Positions 25,224 to 32,795 of a stretch of DNA of 64,000 nucleotides are shown one piece after another (the first letter of the stretch is position 1; each line of letters begins with the position of its first letter). Source of the stretch: DAIDKA01 sp035503515 (GTDB lineage: Bacteria > Pseudomonadota > Gammaproteobacteria > Steroidobacterales > Steroidobacteraceae); NCBI GenBank assembly GCA_035503515.1, contig DATJTJ010000064.1:19257-83256 (forward strand), given 5' to 3'. The notes under the pieces are model-generated. The model saw nothing but the letters and a program-made list of their open reading frames with translations, was not told the origin of the DNA and ran no database searches. Position numbers and translations under genes: made by a program.

Positions 25224-26682
25224 TACGACGCAGTTCCATTCTGAACCCGGGCTTGGCGAAGCTGACTGCGGACAGCTCCGGCCGCTGGGCGAGTTGCCGG
25301 ATCAGGTTCAGCACCGGCTTCAGATCGGGATTGTAATGTCGCGGGGCCGGCCCTGCCGCCCGCATGGCGTCGACCTGGCCGGCCGGCATGGTCGCGCGCA
25401 GCAGGAACTCCTCATCGGACAGGTTCAGGCCGAGCCGCCGGCGCAGTTCCTCGATGGAAGGCATTGCCGGTTCGGCGCGCAGCTCCCGGGTCCGTGGCAT
25501 GGCCTCGATGCGGTCCATGACGTGGCCCGCGATCGGCACGTTGGGACGGCCGAAGCGGCCGATGGCGTAGCGGATCGCCTCATCCGGAATCACCTTGTAG
25601 CGTTCCTTGCTGGTGACGTTCATGACCGCCTGGGTCATCACGATCTGCGCAAAGGGCGTCATGACGATGGGCCAGCCCAGTTCTTCGCGCACGCGGCCGA
25701 TCTCCTCGATCACGGCGCCCTCCAGGTGCGACAGGCGGCTTTCGGCCAGCTGCCGCCGCATCGTGCCCACCATGCCGCCCGGCAGCTGGTGCTGCAGGTA
25801 AGCCGCATCGAATCCCTGGGGCTGCCCGACCGGCAGGCCCTCGGCCTGCGCCAGCTTCGTGAAGTAGGTGCCGACCTGGCGCAGCGCCTCATCGTCCACG
25901 CGCACGGTGTGACCGAGCGCCCGCAGGTTGGCGACGATGCGCTCCACGGGCGGATTGGAGGTGCCGTCGGCCGCGGCGCCGGACGCGCATTGCAGGGCGC
26001 TCACCCCGTATCCGGGAGCATCCATGTAGGTGTGTTCGGCGAGACCGATGGTGCAATGGGCATGCAGCTCCAGGGGCTTCGCGCCGATCACGGCCTTCAC
26101 GGCCGGAATGAGGGTCTGCGCGCGCCGTGGCGAAAGCAGGCCACCCGGATCCTTGATGTAGATGGCATCGATGTCCGGGCAGGCCGCAAGTTTGCGGGCG
26201 GCCGCCACATAATGCGCATCGTCGTGCACCGGACTCAAGGTGAACACCAGGGCCGCGATCACGAACTCGCCGCCGCCCTGCTTCACCAGGCGCGCGCAGG
26301 CGGTGTTCGAATCGGCATCGTTCATCGGATCGGCGAGGCAGAAGCGGCGGATGCCGTTGCGCGCGAGCACCTCGAAGACCAGCGCCATGAACTGCGGATG
26401 CGCGGTTTCCCAGGAGATGAAGCGAAATCCCGTCGACATGAACTGCAGCGGCGTGTTGGGCGTGGCCGCCGCCATCAGCCGGATGCGCTCCCAGGGGTCT
26501 TCCTTCTTGAAGCGCACCGCCACGCCCATGTGCGTGGAAGTGGTGAAGTCGATGGCCTTGAAGCCGACCCTGTCCATCACCGGCGCGATGGTGAGGGTGT
26601 TGGCCGTATCGACGCCGAGTGCCGCCCACAGGGATTGATTGCCATCGCGAAGCGACGTCTCGACCAACTGTACTTCACTCAT
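25216..26682 (-). CDS. Pyruvate-carboxylase-type carboxyltransferase subunit
   Basis: A 488-residue TIM-barrel carboxyltransferase of the pyruvate carboxylase/oxaloacetate decarboxylase alpha type. 'ETSLRDGNQSLWA' (8-20) holds the metal-binding Asp, Lys177 in 'IKDPGG' is the carbamylated lysine, and HAH (207-209) the metal histidines. No biotinyl domain is fused; biotin is carried by the separate protein at 28032. It takes carboxybiotin to a ketone-like acceptor. The neighbouring dikinase and phosphatase suggest a phosphorylated aryl methyl ketone rather than pyruvate. A pyruvate carboxylase is the main alternative, but that would not need the dikinase pair. Confidence 0.85.
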   Translation of the reverse strand: MSEVQLVETSLRDGNQSLWAALGVDTANTLTIAPVMDRVGFKAIDFTTSTHMGVAVRFKKEDPWERIRLMAAATPNTPLQFMSTGFRFISWETAHPQFMALVFEVLARNGIRRFCLADPMNDADSNTACARLVKQGGGEFVIAALVFTLSPVHDDAHYVAAARKLAACPDIDAIYIKDPGGLLSPRRAQTLIPAVKAVIGAKPLELHAHCTIGLAEHTYMDAPGYGVSALQCASGAAADGTSNPPVERIVANLRALGHTVRVDDEALRQVGTYFTKLAQAEGLPVGQPQGFDAAYLQHQLPGGMVGTMRRQLAESRLSHLEGAVIEEIGRVREELGWPIVMTPFAQIVMTQAVMNVTSKERYKVIPDEAIRYAIGRFGRPNVPIAGHVMDRIEAMPRTRELRAEPAMPSIEELRRRLGLNLSDEEFLLRATMPAGQVDAMRAAGPAPRHYNPDLKPVLNLIRQLAQRPELSAVSFAKPGFRMELRRNA

Positions 26683-26684
26683 TG

Positions 26685-28022
26685 CTAACGCTCCAGGAGC
26701 CGGGCGACGAACCCGGTATCGAATCCACCCGCCGCGAACTCGGCGTCTGCCAGCACCCGGGACTGAAAGCCCAGGTTCGAATGCACACCGCTGATATGGG
26801 TTGCGGCGATGGCCTGTCGCAGGCGGCTCACGGCGCCGCTGCGGTCCGGCGCATGGGCGATGATCTTGGCCATGAGCGAATCATAGTACGGCGGAACCCG
26901 GGACCCCGTGGCAATGTGCGTGTCCACCCGGATGCCCTCCTGCACAGGCCAGGTCACCGCGGTGACGACACCGGGACTCGGGCGGAAATCATCGAGCGGA
27001 TCCTCCGCATTGATGCGACATTCGATGGCGCAGCCCTCGGCGCGGATATTGTCCTGCGCGTGGCGCAGTCCCGCGCCGCCGGCGATCGCAATCTGTTCGG
27101 CGACGAGGTCCACGCCGGTCACGGCTTCGGTGACCGGATGCTCCACCTGGATCCGGGCGTTCATCTCCAGAAAGTAGAACTGCTCGCGCTCCCGGTCCAC
27201 CAGGAACTCCACCGTGCCGGCGCCCCGGTACGCCAGGCGTCGCGCAAAGCGCACGGCGGCGGCGTGCAGCGCTGCGCGCAGCGCCGGCGACAACCCCGGG
27301 GCCGGGGTTTCCTCCACCAGTTTCTGGTAGCGCCGCTGGGTCGAGCAGTCGCGCTCACCCAGATGGATCACCTCGCCCTCGCCGTCACCCAGCACCTGGA
27401 CCTCCACATGGCGGCCGCTGGCGATGTAGCGCTCCAGGTAGACGCGGGCATCGCCGAAGGCCGCACCGGCTTCCGCAGCCGCCAGTTCCAGGATCGCCGG
27501 CAGCTGCTCCAGGGCATCCACGCGCTTCATGCCGCGGCCGCCGCCACCGCCGACTGCCTTGACCAGGAGCGGCACGCCGATCCTGCGCGCCGCCGCCAGC
27601 GCCTCATCCGGCGCCGCCACGGCGCAGCCGGGGACGACCGGAACCTGCGCGGCCTCGGCCTCGGCACGGGCGCGCAGCTTGTCGCCGACGGCATCGATCT
27701 GCGCCGCCGTGGGCCCGATGAAGATGACGCCCGAGGACTCACACAGCCGCGCCAGGGCTGCCCGTTCGGACAGGAAGCCGTAGCCGGGATGGATCGCGTC
27801 CGATCGGGTCGCGCGCGCGGCATGCACGATGGTCTCGACCTTCAGGTAGCTCTCGGTCGGACGCGCCGGACCGATGCACACGGTGCGATCCGCCATTCGC
27901 GCCGGCACGCTGTCGAGATCGGCCGCGGAGGCCGCGAGCACGGTCTCGATGTTGAGGGTGCGGCAGGTACGGATGATCCGCGCCGCGATCTCCCCGCGAT
28001 TGGCGATCAGTATGCGGCGCAC
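26685..28022 (-). CDS. Biotin carboxylase subunit (AccC-like)
   Basis: A 445-residue ATP-grasp biotin carboxylase, the usual AccC length. 'GGGGGRGM' is the ATP-binding glycine loop, 'HLGERDCSTQRRYQKLVEE' the signature strand and 'NARIQVEHPVTE' the catalytic region. It carboxylates biotin on the carrier protein encoded just upstream, with ATP and bicarbonate. The gene ends three bases before the carboxyltransferase. As accA and accD are absent, and the carboxyltransferase is of pyruvate type, this copy belongs to the catabolic complex rather than to fatty-acid synthesis. Confidence 0.92.
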   Translation of the reverse strand: MRRILIANRGEIAARIIRTCRTLNIETVLAASAADLDSVPARMADRTVCIGPARPTESYLKVETIVHAARATRSDAIHPGYGFLSERAALARLCESSGVIFIGPTAAQIDAVGDKLRARAEAEAAQVPVVPGCAVAAPDEALAAARRIGVPLLVKAVGGGGGRGMKRVDALEQLPAILELAAAEAGAAFGDARVYLERYIASGRHVEVQVLGDGEGEVIHLGERDCSTQRRYQKLVEETPAPGLSPALRAALHAAAVRFARRLAYRGAGTVEFLVDREREQFYFLEMNARIQVEHPVTEAVTGVDLVAEQIAIAGGAGLRHAQDNIRAEGCAIECRINAEDPLDDFRPSPGVVTAVTWPVQEGIRVDTHIATGSRVPPYYDSLMAKIIAHAPDRSGAVSRLRQAIAATHISGVHSNLGFQSRVLADAEFAAGGFDTGFVARLLER

Positions 28023-28031
28023 GAAACGCGA

Positions 28032-28502
28032 TCAGCCCGACTTGCGCACGCGCATCAGGATCTCGCCGAATTCGGCGAGTGTGCCGTCCGCCACGAGGAT
28101 CTCGGCCACCGTGCCGCGAACGCCGGCGCGCACGGTGTTCATGAGCTTCATGACCTCGATGATGCCGATGATGGTGTCCTCCTGGACCTCGGTTCCCACC
28201 TCGACGAACGGCGGGGCACCGGGCTTGGGGGAGCGGTAGAAGGTCCCGAGCAGGGGCGATGGCAGATCCTGCAGACCCGGGTCGACCGTGGCGGCGGCAG
28301 GCGCGGCTACCGGGACAGGCTTCGCTGGCGCGGTGACGGCGGCCGCTGGTGAACCTGCCGCCACGGCTGCGGGCGGTGTGGCCGTCCCGACTCCGCGCCT
28401 GAGGCTGATCTTGGTGCCCTCCATTTCCAGGGTCAGCTCGTCGAAGCCGGATTGCTCCACCAGCCGCATGATTTCCGCAACATCCGCGGCCGTCAGACTC
28501 AT
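28032..28502 (-). CDS. Biotin carboxyl carrier protein
   Basis: A 156-residue AccB-like carrier: a short N-terminal helical region, an Ala/Pro-rich linker at about 40-75 and a biotinyl domain with EVMKLMN, where Lys119 is the biotinylation site. 'SPLLGTFYRSPKPGAPPFV' is the typical thumb-containing entry to the domain. It shuttles carboxybiotin between the carboxylase at 26685 and the carboxyltransferase at 25216. The start overlaps the stop of the dikinase gene (ATGA), tying carrier synthesis to the phosphorylating subunits. Confidence 0.92.
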   Translation of the reverse strand: MSLTAADVAEIMRLVEQSGFDELTLEMEGTKISLRRGVGTATPPAAVAAGSPAAAVTAPAKPVPVAAPAAATVDPGLQDLPSPLLGTFYRSPKPGAPPFVEVGTEVQEDTIIGIIEVMKLMNTVRAGVRGTVAEILVADGTLAEFGEILMRVRKSG

Positions 28503-29557
28503 CGGTTAAGGCCTCCAAAAATCTTCAGCACATGCAGGGACGGATCGGTGACGGGAGTGGCCGTCGGCGCCGCCTCGCGGCTGGACCAGACCGTTTCCGG
28601 CCGGCTCTGCAGCAGCAGGATGGCGCCGGTATGCCGGTCCACGGCCCATTCGATATCCTGGGGGCGGCCGTAGTGGCGCTCGACCCTGCGGCCGATCAGC
28701 CGCAGGGCGTCCAGTTCCGCATCGCTCATGCAGGGAGCCTGCCGCCGCGACTCCTCGACCGCGACACTGCGCGTGCCTCCTGCCTCCATTGGCACGTGAC
28801 AGATCTGTTTATCGGAAATCTCGCGCACCGAGATCTCGCCGGTGATCTTGCCGACCACCCAGCGGTCCGGCGTGACCTCGCCGCCGACGACCGCGGAGCC
28901 GAGGCCCCAGGACCCCTCGATCGCCATGACCGAACGGTCGCCGGTCAGCGGGCTGCGCGTGAACATGACGCCGGCGGTGCGGGCATCCACCATGGTCTGC
29001 ACCACGACCGCCATGGCCACGTCGCGCTCGGCGAAGCCGTGACGGCGGCGGTAGGTGATGGACTCGACCGAATACAGGCTGCCCCAGCAGCTGCGCACCC
29101 TGTCCAGGGTCTCGGCGAGGCTCGGCACCCAAAGGTACGTGTCCTGCAGTCCGGCGAAACTCGCATCGACCGCATCCTCGGTGGTGGCCGAAGAACGCAC
29201 GGCGACCGCCCCATGGTGGGTCGCGTTCAGCTTGTCGTAGGCGCGACCGATGGCGTCGGCCAGTTCCCGGGGGAGCGGTGCGGACTCGATGCGCGCACGC
29301 AGTCGGCGCGACAGCGCGGCCACCCCGGACAGGTCGTCCGGATCGATGCCCTCCACGAGCGCCCGCAGCGGCGCCTCGCGTTCGGCGAACGCCAGGAAAC
29401 CCTCGAAAGCCGCGGTCTTGACCACGAATCCGGGCGGAACGTCAATCCCGGCCCGCGCCAGTTCGCCGAGGCTGCCTCCCTTGCCGCCGACCTGAGGCCG
29501 GTCGGCAAGGCTGAGGTCGGCGAACCAGCCGACCAGTGCCGAATCGTTCGATGTCAC
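28499..29557 (-). CDS. PEP/pyruvate-binding (ATP-grasp) subunit of a phenylphosphate-synthase-like dikinase
   Basis: A 352-residue protein equal to the N-terminal nucleotide-binding third of PEP synthase. 'VGGKGGSLGELARAG', 'VRSSATTEDAVDASFAG', 'GVMFTRSPLTGD' and 'DIEWAVD' with 'LLQSRP' are the successive ATP-binding motifs. The catalytic-His domain is absent and is supplied by the next gene upstream. Phenylphosphate synthase of Thauera has the same split, with a roughly 40 kDa subunit of this type, and the Acv/Hpe acetovanillone systems use a related pair. It would feed the beta-phosphoryl group of ATP to the phenol hydroxyl. The gene lies two bases past the large subunit. Confidence 0.85.
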   Translation of the reverse strand: MTSNDSALVGWFADLSLADRPQVGGKGGSLGELARAGIDVPPGFVVKTAAFEGFLAFAEREAPLRALVEGIDPDDLSGVAALSRRLRARIESAPLPRELADAIGRAYDKLNATHHGAVAVRSSATTEDAVDASFAGLQDTYLWVPSLAETLDRVRSCWGSLYSVESITYRRRHGFAERDVAMAVVVQTMVDARTAGVMFTRSPLTGDRSVMAIEGSWGLGSAVVGGEVTPDRWVVGKITGEISVREISDKQICHVPMEAGGTRSVAVEESRRQAPCMSDAELDALRLIGRRVERHYGRPQDIEWAVDRHTGAILLLQSRPETVWSSREAAPTATPVTDPSLHVLKIFGGLNR

Positions 29558-29559
29558 GA

Positions 29560-31383
29560 TCAGCCCAGGAGGGTGACGATGCCGCGCCCGCCGTCGACCC
29601 GGATGCGCTGGCCATCCCTGATGCGCGAGGTGCCGTTGCCGGTGCCCACCACCGCCGGCAGGCCGTATTCGCGGGCGACGATTGCGGCATGGCTCATCGA
29701 GCCGCCGATGTCCGAGACGGCCGCCGAGATCTTGCTGAAGATCGGTGCCCAGGTGGGATTGGTGACCTGGCAGACCAGGATGTCTCCCTTCTGCAGGCGC
29801 GAGATCTCATCGACGCTCTTGACGATGCGCGCCGTGCCTTCGGCGACGCCGCGGCACGCAGCGAAGCCCTTGAGTTCATTCGGGTCGGAGTCGGCGCCGG
29901 TGGACAGCCAGGCATCCAGCGACTCGCGGGTGATGCCCCACAGCATCACGATCGCCGGATCATCGATGACCTCCGGCACGACGCCCAGCGCCGGCGGCGT
30001 CGCGTGTTTCGCCCACTCACGGATGGCGGCGCGCCGTTCGGCGACCAGCTTGGGCCAGTGACCCGGGCCGCGCGGCAGCGAGCCGTTCGACCATGCCGTC
30101 ATCAGATCGATGATGGCGGACTCGAGCTCGTAATGGGTCAGGTGGAACACGTCCTCGGGATCGGCGAAGAACTTGTGTTCGGCCAGCAGCGCACCGAATT
30201 CGCGGATCTTGTTGAAGAAGAGATTGGTGTACCAGTGCTCGCAGTAGAACTTGTGGCCCTCGACATAGGGGAACACACGGTGCGCCAGCGTGATCATCTG
30301 GTCGTACGCCGCGCGCTCCTCGTCGGTGCTCAGCAGGTCCCGGTAGTCCTCGATCAGCTGCTTGCGCTCGGCCAGCAGCTTCTCCACGGGCCGCTGCAGC
30401 GACTCACCGCCCTTCACCCGCGCGATGTAGTCCGGCAGGCTGGCAAAGGGCATCGACAGGTCATCGTTCCAGGCGCGGTGGTAGTGGTAGAAGCCATCGC
30501 CGACGTTGATGTTGAACCAGGGATTACGCGAGGTCTCCAGTTCCTTGAGCCAGGCGCGACCCGCCTCCCCTTCGGTGCGCAGGGTCTCGAGGAGCTGCGC
30601 CGCCGTGAGCTGCTTGCCGAAATGCGCATCGACCTTGAGCTCCACGGCGCAGCGCGCGAGCCGCCGCAGCTCATCGTCCGGACGGAAGATCTCCGCCTCG
30701 ATGCCCGCCACCATCCGCGCAATGGTCTGGTCCGTGATCTCCGGGAAGGCCTTCTTGCAGAAATCGAAGAAGGTGAGATACGCGCCATAGCCGAGCAGCA
30801 GGAACTCGAAATGGTGGTGCCACATCCGGAAGTACCCTTCCAGGGTCTTCTGGTAGGTATCCAGCAGCGTGTGGTTTGAGGCCACGCCGCGGCCGGCGTG
30901 GACGTTGGCCAGCGGCTCCAGATCCGGCAGCTGCAGTGCGGGCAGTGCCTGCGCGGAGTTGATCAGCGCCATCATCTTCTCGCGCCACTGGGCGTACAGG
31001 CGCTCCCAGTTGGCGTAGTAGTAGAACGCCCGCTGCTTGAACTCCTCGAGCCGGCGGGCAATTTCGGCCGGGTCGGTGACCGCGTTGCCGCCGATGTACA
31101 CACGGCCATTGATGATGCGGTGGTCGATGCCGAGGGTCGTCGGCAGGCAGTGCACGCGGGTGTTGGCGGACCCGAGCGCGCAGTAGGCCGCCTCGGCGGT
31201 GACCATGTCGAAGGCCGACATGGGTTCCGGGAAATGCATGGAGTTGTAGAACCAGAAGCGCTGGTCGTCGGCCGCCTCGAACTGGGTGTAGTACGGATAG
31301 GCGGCCTGGGCACCTTCGGTACCGGGCACAACTTTCAGCGAGCTGGGCAGCGGAAACTGCTTGGCTTGGGCGGGCATGTCCAT
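29560..31383 (-). CDS. Large (PEP-utilising, phosphohistidine) subunit of a phenylphosphate-synthase-like dikinase
   Basis: A 607-residue protein. A long N-terminal helical region of the phenylphosphate-synthase alpha type ('FWFYNSMHFPEP', 'VDHRIINGRVYIGG'-like wording) precedes a C-terminal swivelling domain with 'SDIGGSMSHAAIVAREYG', where His565 is the predicted phosphohistidine. Length and order match the 70 kDa subunit of phenylphosphate synthase. The predicted reaction is phosphorylation of a phenolic hydroxyl before carboxylation. ATG at 31383 or 31377 are both possible; neither has a strong ribosome site. It is the first gene of the six-gene carboxylase operon, beneath an AraC gene. 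Confidence 0.85.
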   Translation of the reverse strand: MDMPAQAKQFPLPSSLKVVPGTEGAQAAYPYYTQFEAADDQRFWFYNSMHFPEPMSAFDMVTAEAAYCALGSANTRVHCLPTTLGIDHRIINGRVYIGGNAVTDPAEIARRLEEFKQRAFYYYANWERLYAQWREKMMALINSAQALPALQLPDLEPLANVHAGRGVASNHTLLDTYQKTLEGYFRMWHHHFEFLLLGYGAYLTFFDFCKKAFPEITDQTIARMVAGIEAEIFRPDDELRRLARCAVELKVDAHFGKQLTAAQLLETLRTEGEAGRAWLKELETSRNPWFNINVGDGFYHYHRAWNDDLSMPFASLPDYIARVKGGESLQRPVEKLLAERKQLIEDYRDLLSTDEERAAYDQMITLAHRVFPYVEGHKFYCEHWYTNLFFNKIREFGALLAEHKFFADPEDVFHLTHYELESAIIDLMTAWSNGSLPRGPGHWPKLVAERRAAIREWAKHATPPALGVVPEVIDDPAIVMLWGITRESLDAWLSTGADSDPNELKGFAACRGVAEGTARIVKSVDEISRLQKGDILVCQVTNPTWAPIFSKISAAVSDIGGSMSHAAIVAREYGLPAVVGTGNGTSRIRDGQRIRVDGGRGIVTLLG

Positions 31384-31418
31384 CGGCTTGTCCGTACGCT
31401 TTCGTAAGCGGGAGGCGG

Positions 31419-31424
31419 ATTATG
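31419..31424 (-). promoter_or_regulatory. Possible -10 box for the dikinase-carboxylase operon
   Basis: On the minus strand CATAAT (one mismatch from consensus) lies about 36 bases before the ATG at 31383 in the 105-base gap after the araC-type gene. No fitting -35 is seen at 17 bases, which suits an AraC-activated promoter. A short inverted repeat CGCTT-TCGT-AAGCG (31397-31410) lies between it and the start codon. Confidence 0.3.
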
Positions 31425-31488
31425 CGGCAGGCGGGCAGCGCCCTGCGCGGCTGAGCGCGCAAAGGTCAAGACGCAGCAGGTAAATCGC

Positions 31489-32442
31489 CTACAGGAGCGC
31501 GCGCCGGTATTGCAGCGGGGCGTGGCCGTACTTCTGCCGGAAACGGCGCGCGAAATGACTGGGATCGGTGAAGCCGCAGCGCGTGGCGACATCCTCGATG
31601 CGCGGCGCGGCCTGGCGCGCATCGCTCAGGATCTCCCGGGCGCGCTCCAGCCGCAGCTTCATCAGCTGTTCCACGAAGGTCGTGCCCGCCGCCGCGAACG
31701 CATAGTGCAGCGTGCGCTTGGAAATACCATGTTGCGCCGCAACCAGGAGGGGTGAGAGGTCGGTCTCCTCGAGCCGGTCACGCAGCGTGACCACGAGTTC
31801 GTTCAGCAGCGAGCGTGGGGCCTCGACCTCGTCTCCCTTGCCGACGGCGAGTGCCAGGAGAGACGCGATCTGCTCGGCGACCGTACTGCGTGGCAAGGCC
31901 AGGTCGCTGCAGGTCTCCAGGCGCAGGCTAGCCATGGCGGCGCATAGCGCCGAACTCCAGTCGCCCTGGGAAAACAGGGTCGCCGCCAGGTTCTCGGGAT
32001 GGGGCAGCCAGCGCCGCAGCCAGTCCTCGGGCATGCGCAGTATGGCGGCGGAGGAGGCCTGCGGACATTCCAGGTCGTAAGGCTGTGTGCCATCGACCAG
32101 CACGCATTCCCCCGCGTGGACGTGCAGTTCCTTGCCGCGCTGGCGCAGCAGGCCGTGGCCGATCCGGAACTGGACCAGGAAAAAGGCCGGATAACGGGTG
32201 CGGGAGATGCGGGCGGGAGTGCGGTGGATGCCCTGCGTGGCGGCGCTCACGAAGCTCAGTGTGGTCGGACCGAAATCGAACTGGTCCATCCAGGCCCGGA
32301 AATGGCTGCGGACGGGCGTATCGATGTCCAGTTCGAGGAAACGGTCGCAGACCGCGTCCACCCAGAACGCCAGCGCCTTTCGCTGGTCGACACCGTCCGT
32401 CGACCAGTGACCGGCATGCTCAACGTCCACCCTCACCCCCAT
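31489..32442 (-). CDS. AraC-family transcriptional regulator
   Basis: A 317-residue regulator with an N-terminal AraC-binding-like sensor domain (about 1-200) and a C-terminal double HTH; 'DVATRCGFTDPSHFARRFRQ' is the second recognition region. The ATG at 32442 follows GGAG with 6-7 bases spacing; a longer frame to a TTG at 32508 is less likely. It lies between the dikinase-carboxylase operon (same strand, downstream) and the divergent TonB-dependent receptor, so it is the natural candidate regulator of both. Related regulators respond to aromatic ligands; the effector here is inferred to be the aryl ketone or its product. Confidence 0.85.
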   Translation of the reverse strand: MGVRVDVEHAGHWSTDGVDQRKALAFWVDAVCDRFLELDIDTPVRSHFRAWMDQFDFGPTTLSFVSAATQGIHRTPARISRTRYPAFFLVQFRIGHGLLRQRGKELHVHAGECVLVDGTQPYDLECPQASSAAILRMPEDWLRRWLPHPENLAATLFSQGDWSSALCAAMASLRLETCSDLALPRSTVAEQIASLLALAVGKGDEVEAPRSLLNELVVTLRDRLEETDLSPLLVAAQHGISKRTLHYAFAAAGTTFVEQLMKLRLERAREILSDARQAAPRIEDVATRCGFTDPSHFARRFRQKYGHAPLQYRRALL

Positions 32443-32795
32443 CTTGGGCTCCAGCAATCGCGACCCTTTCTGTCCCGGAATGTGGCACAGAGCCAGAAAT
32501 GGATGCAATACACGATTGAGCTATCAACACTTTATATAGTTTTCCGCACCGGATTTCCTATCCGAGCGGCGCCGCTCGTCGCGCAGATACAACAAGAGGT
32601 CGCGGGGCGCCCCGCGGGCAGCTTGGTTTCTCAATTATTGCGAAAAGAAGTGCACTGTGAGCGTGTGTTTGCACTGTGAGCCGCGCGCCACAAATCACCG
32701 CCGCGATACCCTTCCCGGTCGCAGGGAGGGGGTTTGAACCGCAAGAACAATGGCGCCCCTGCCTGCGCAACGATGTTGTTTTAAGGGGACGCAGG
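32443..32795. promoter_or_regulatory. 353-base divergent control region between AraC regulator and TonB-dependent receptor
   Basis: No gene is seen. The stretch holds an AT-rich patch with TATAGT (32535-32540) and on the other strand TATATA-like boxes. Two perfect 16-base palindromes follow, CGAGCGGCGCCGCTCG (32563-32578) and CGCGGGGCGCCCCGCG (32601-32616). A perfect 12-base direct repeat TGCACTGTGAGC lies at 32651-32662 and 32670-32681. A Shine-Dalgarno-like AGGGGA stands before the receptor ATG at 32796. The direct repeats, 19 bases apart, are plausible AraC half-sites; the palindromes may bind another regulator or form RNA hairpins. Confidence 0.55.

Noticed and set aside
26685..28502. Housekeeping acetyl-CoA carboxylase accB-accC pair
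   Set aside because: The genes are embedded between a phenylphosphate-synthase-like dikinase and a pyruvate-type carboxyltransferase with overlapping ends, and no accA or accD is present.
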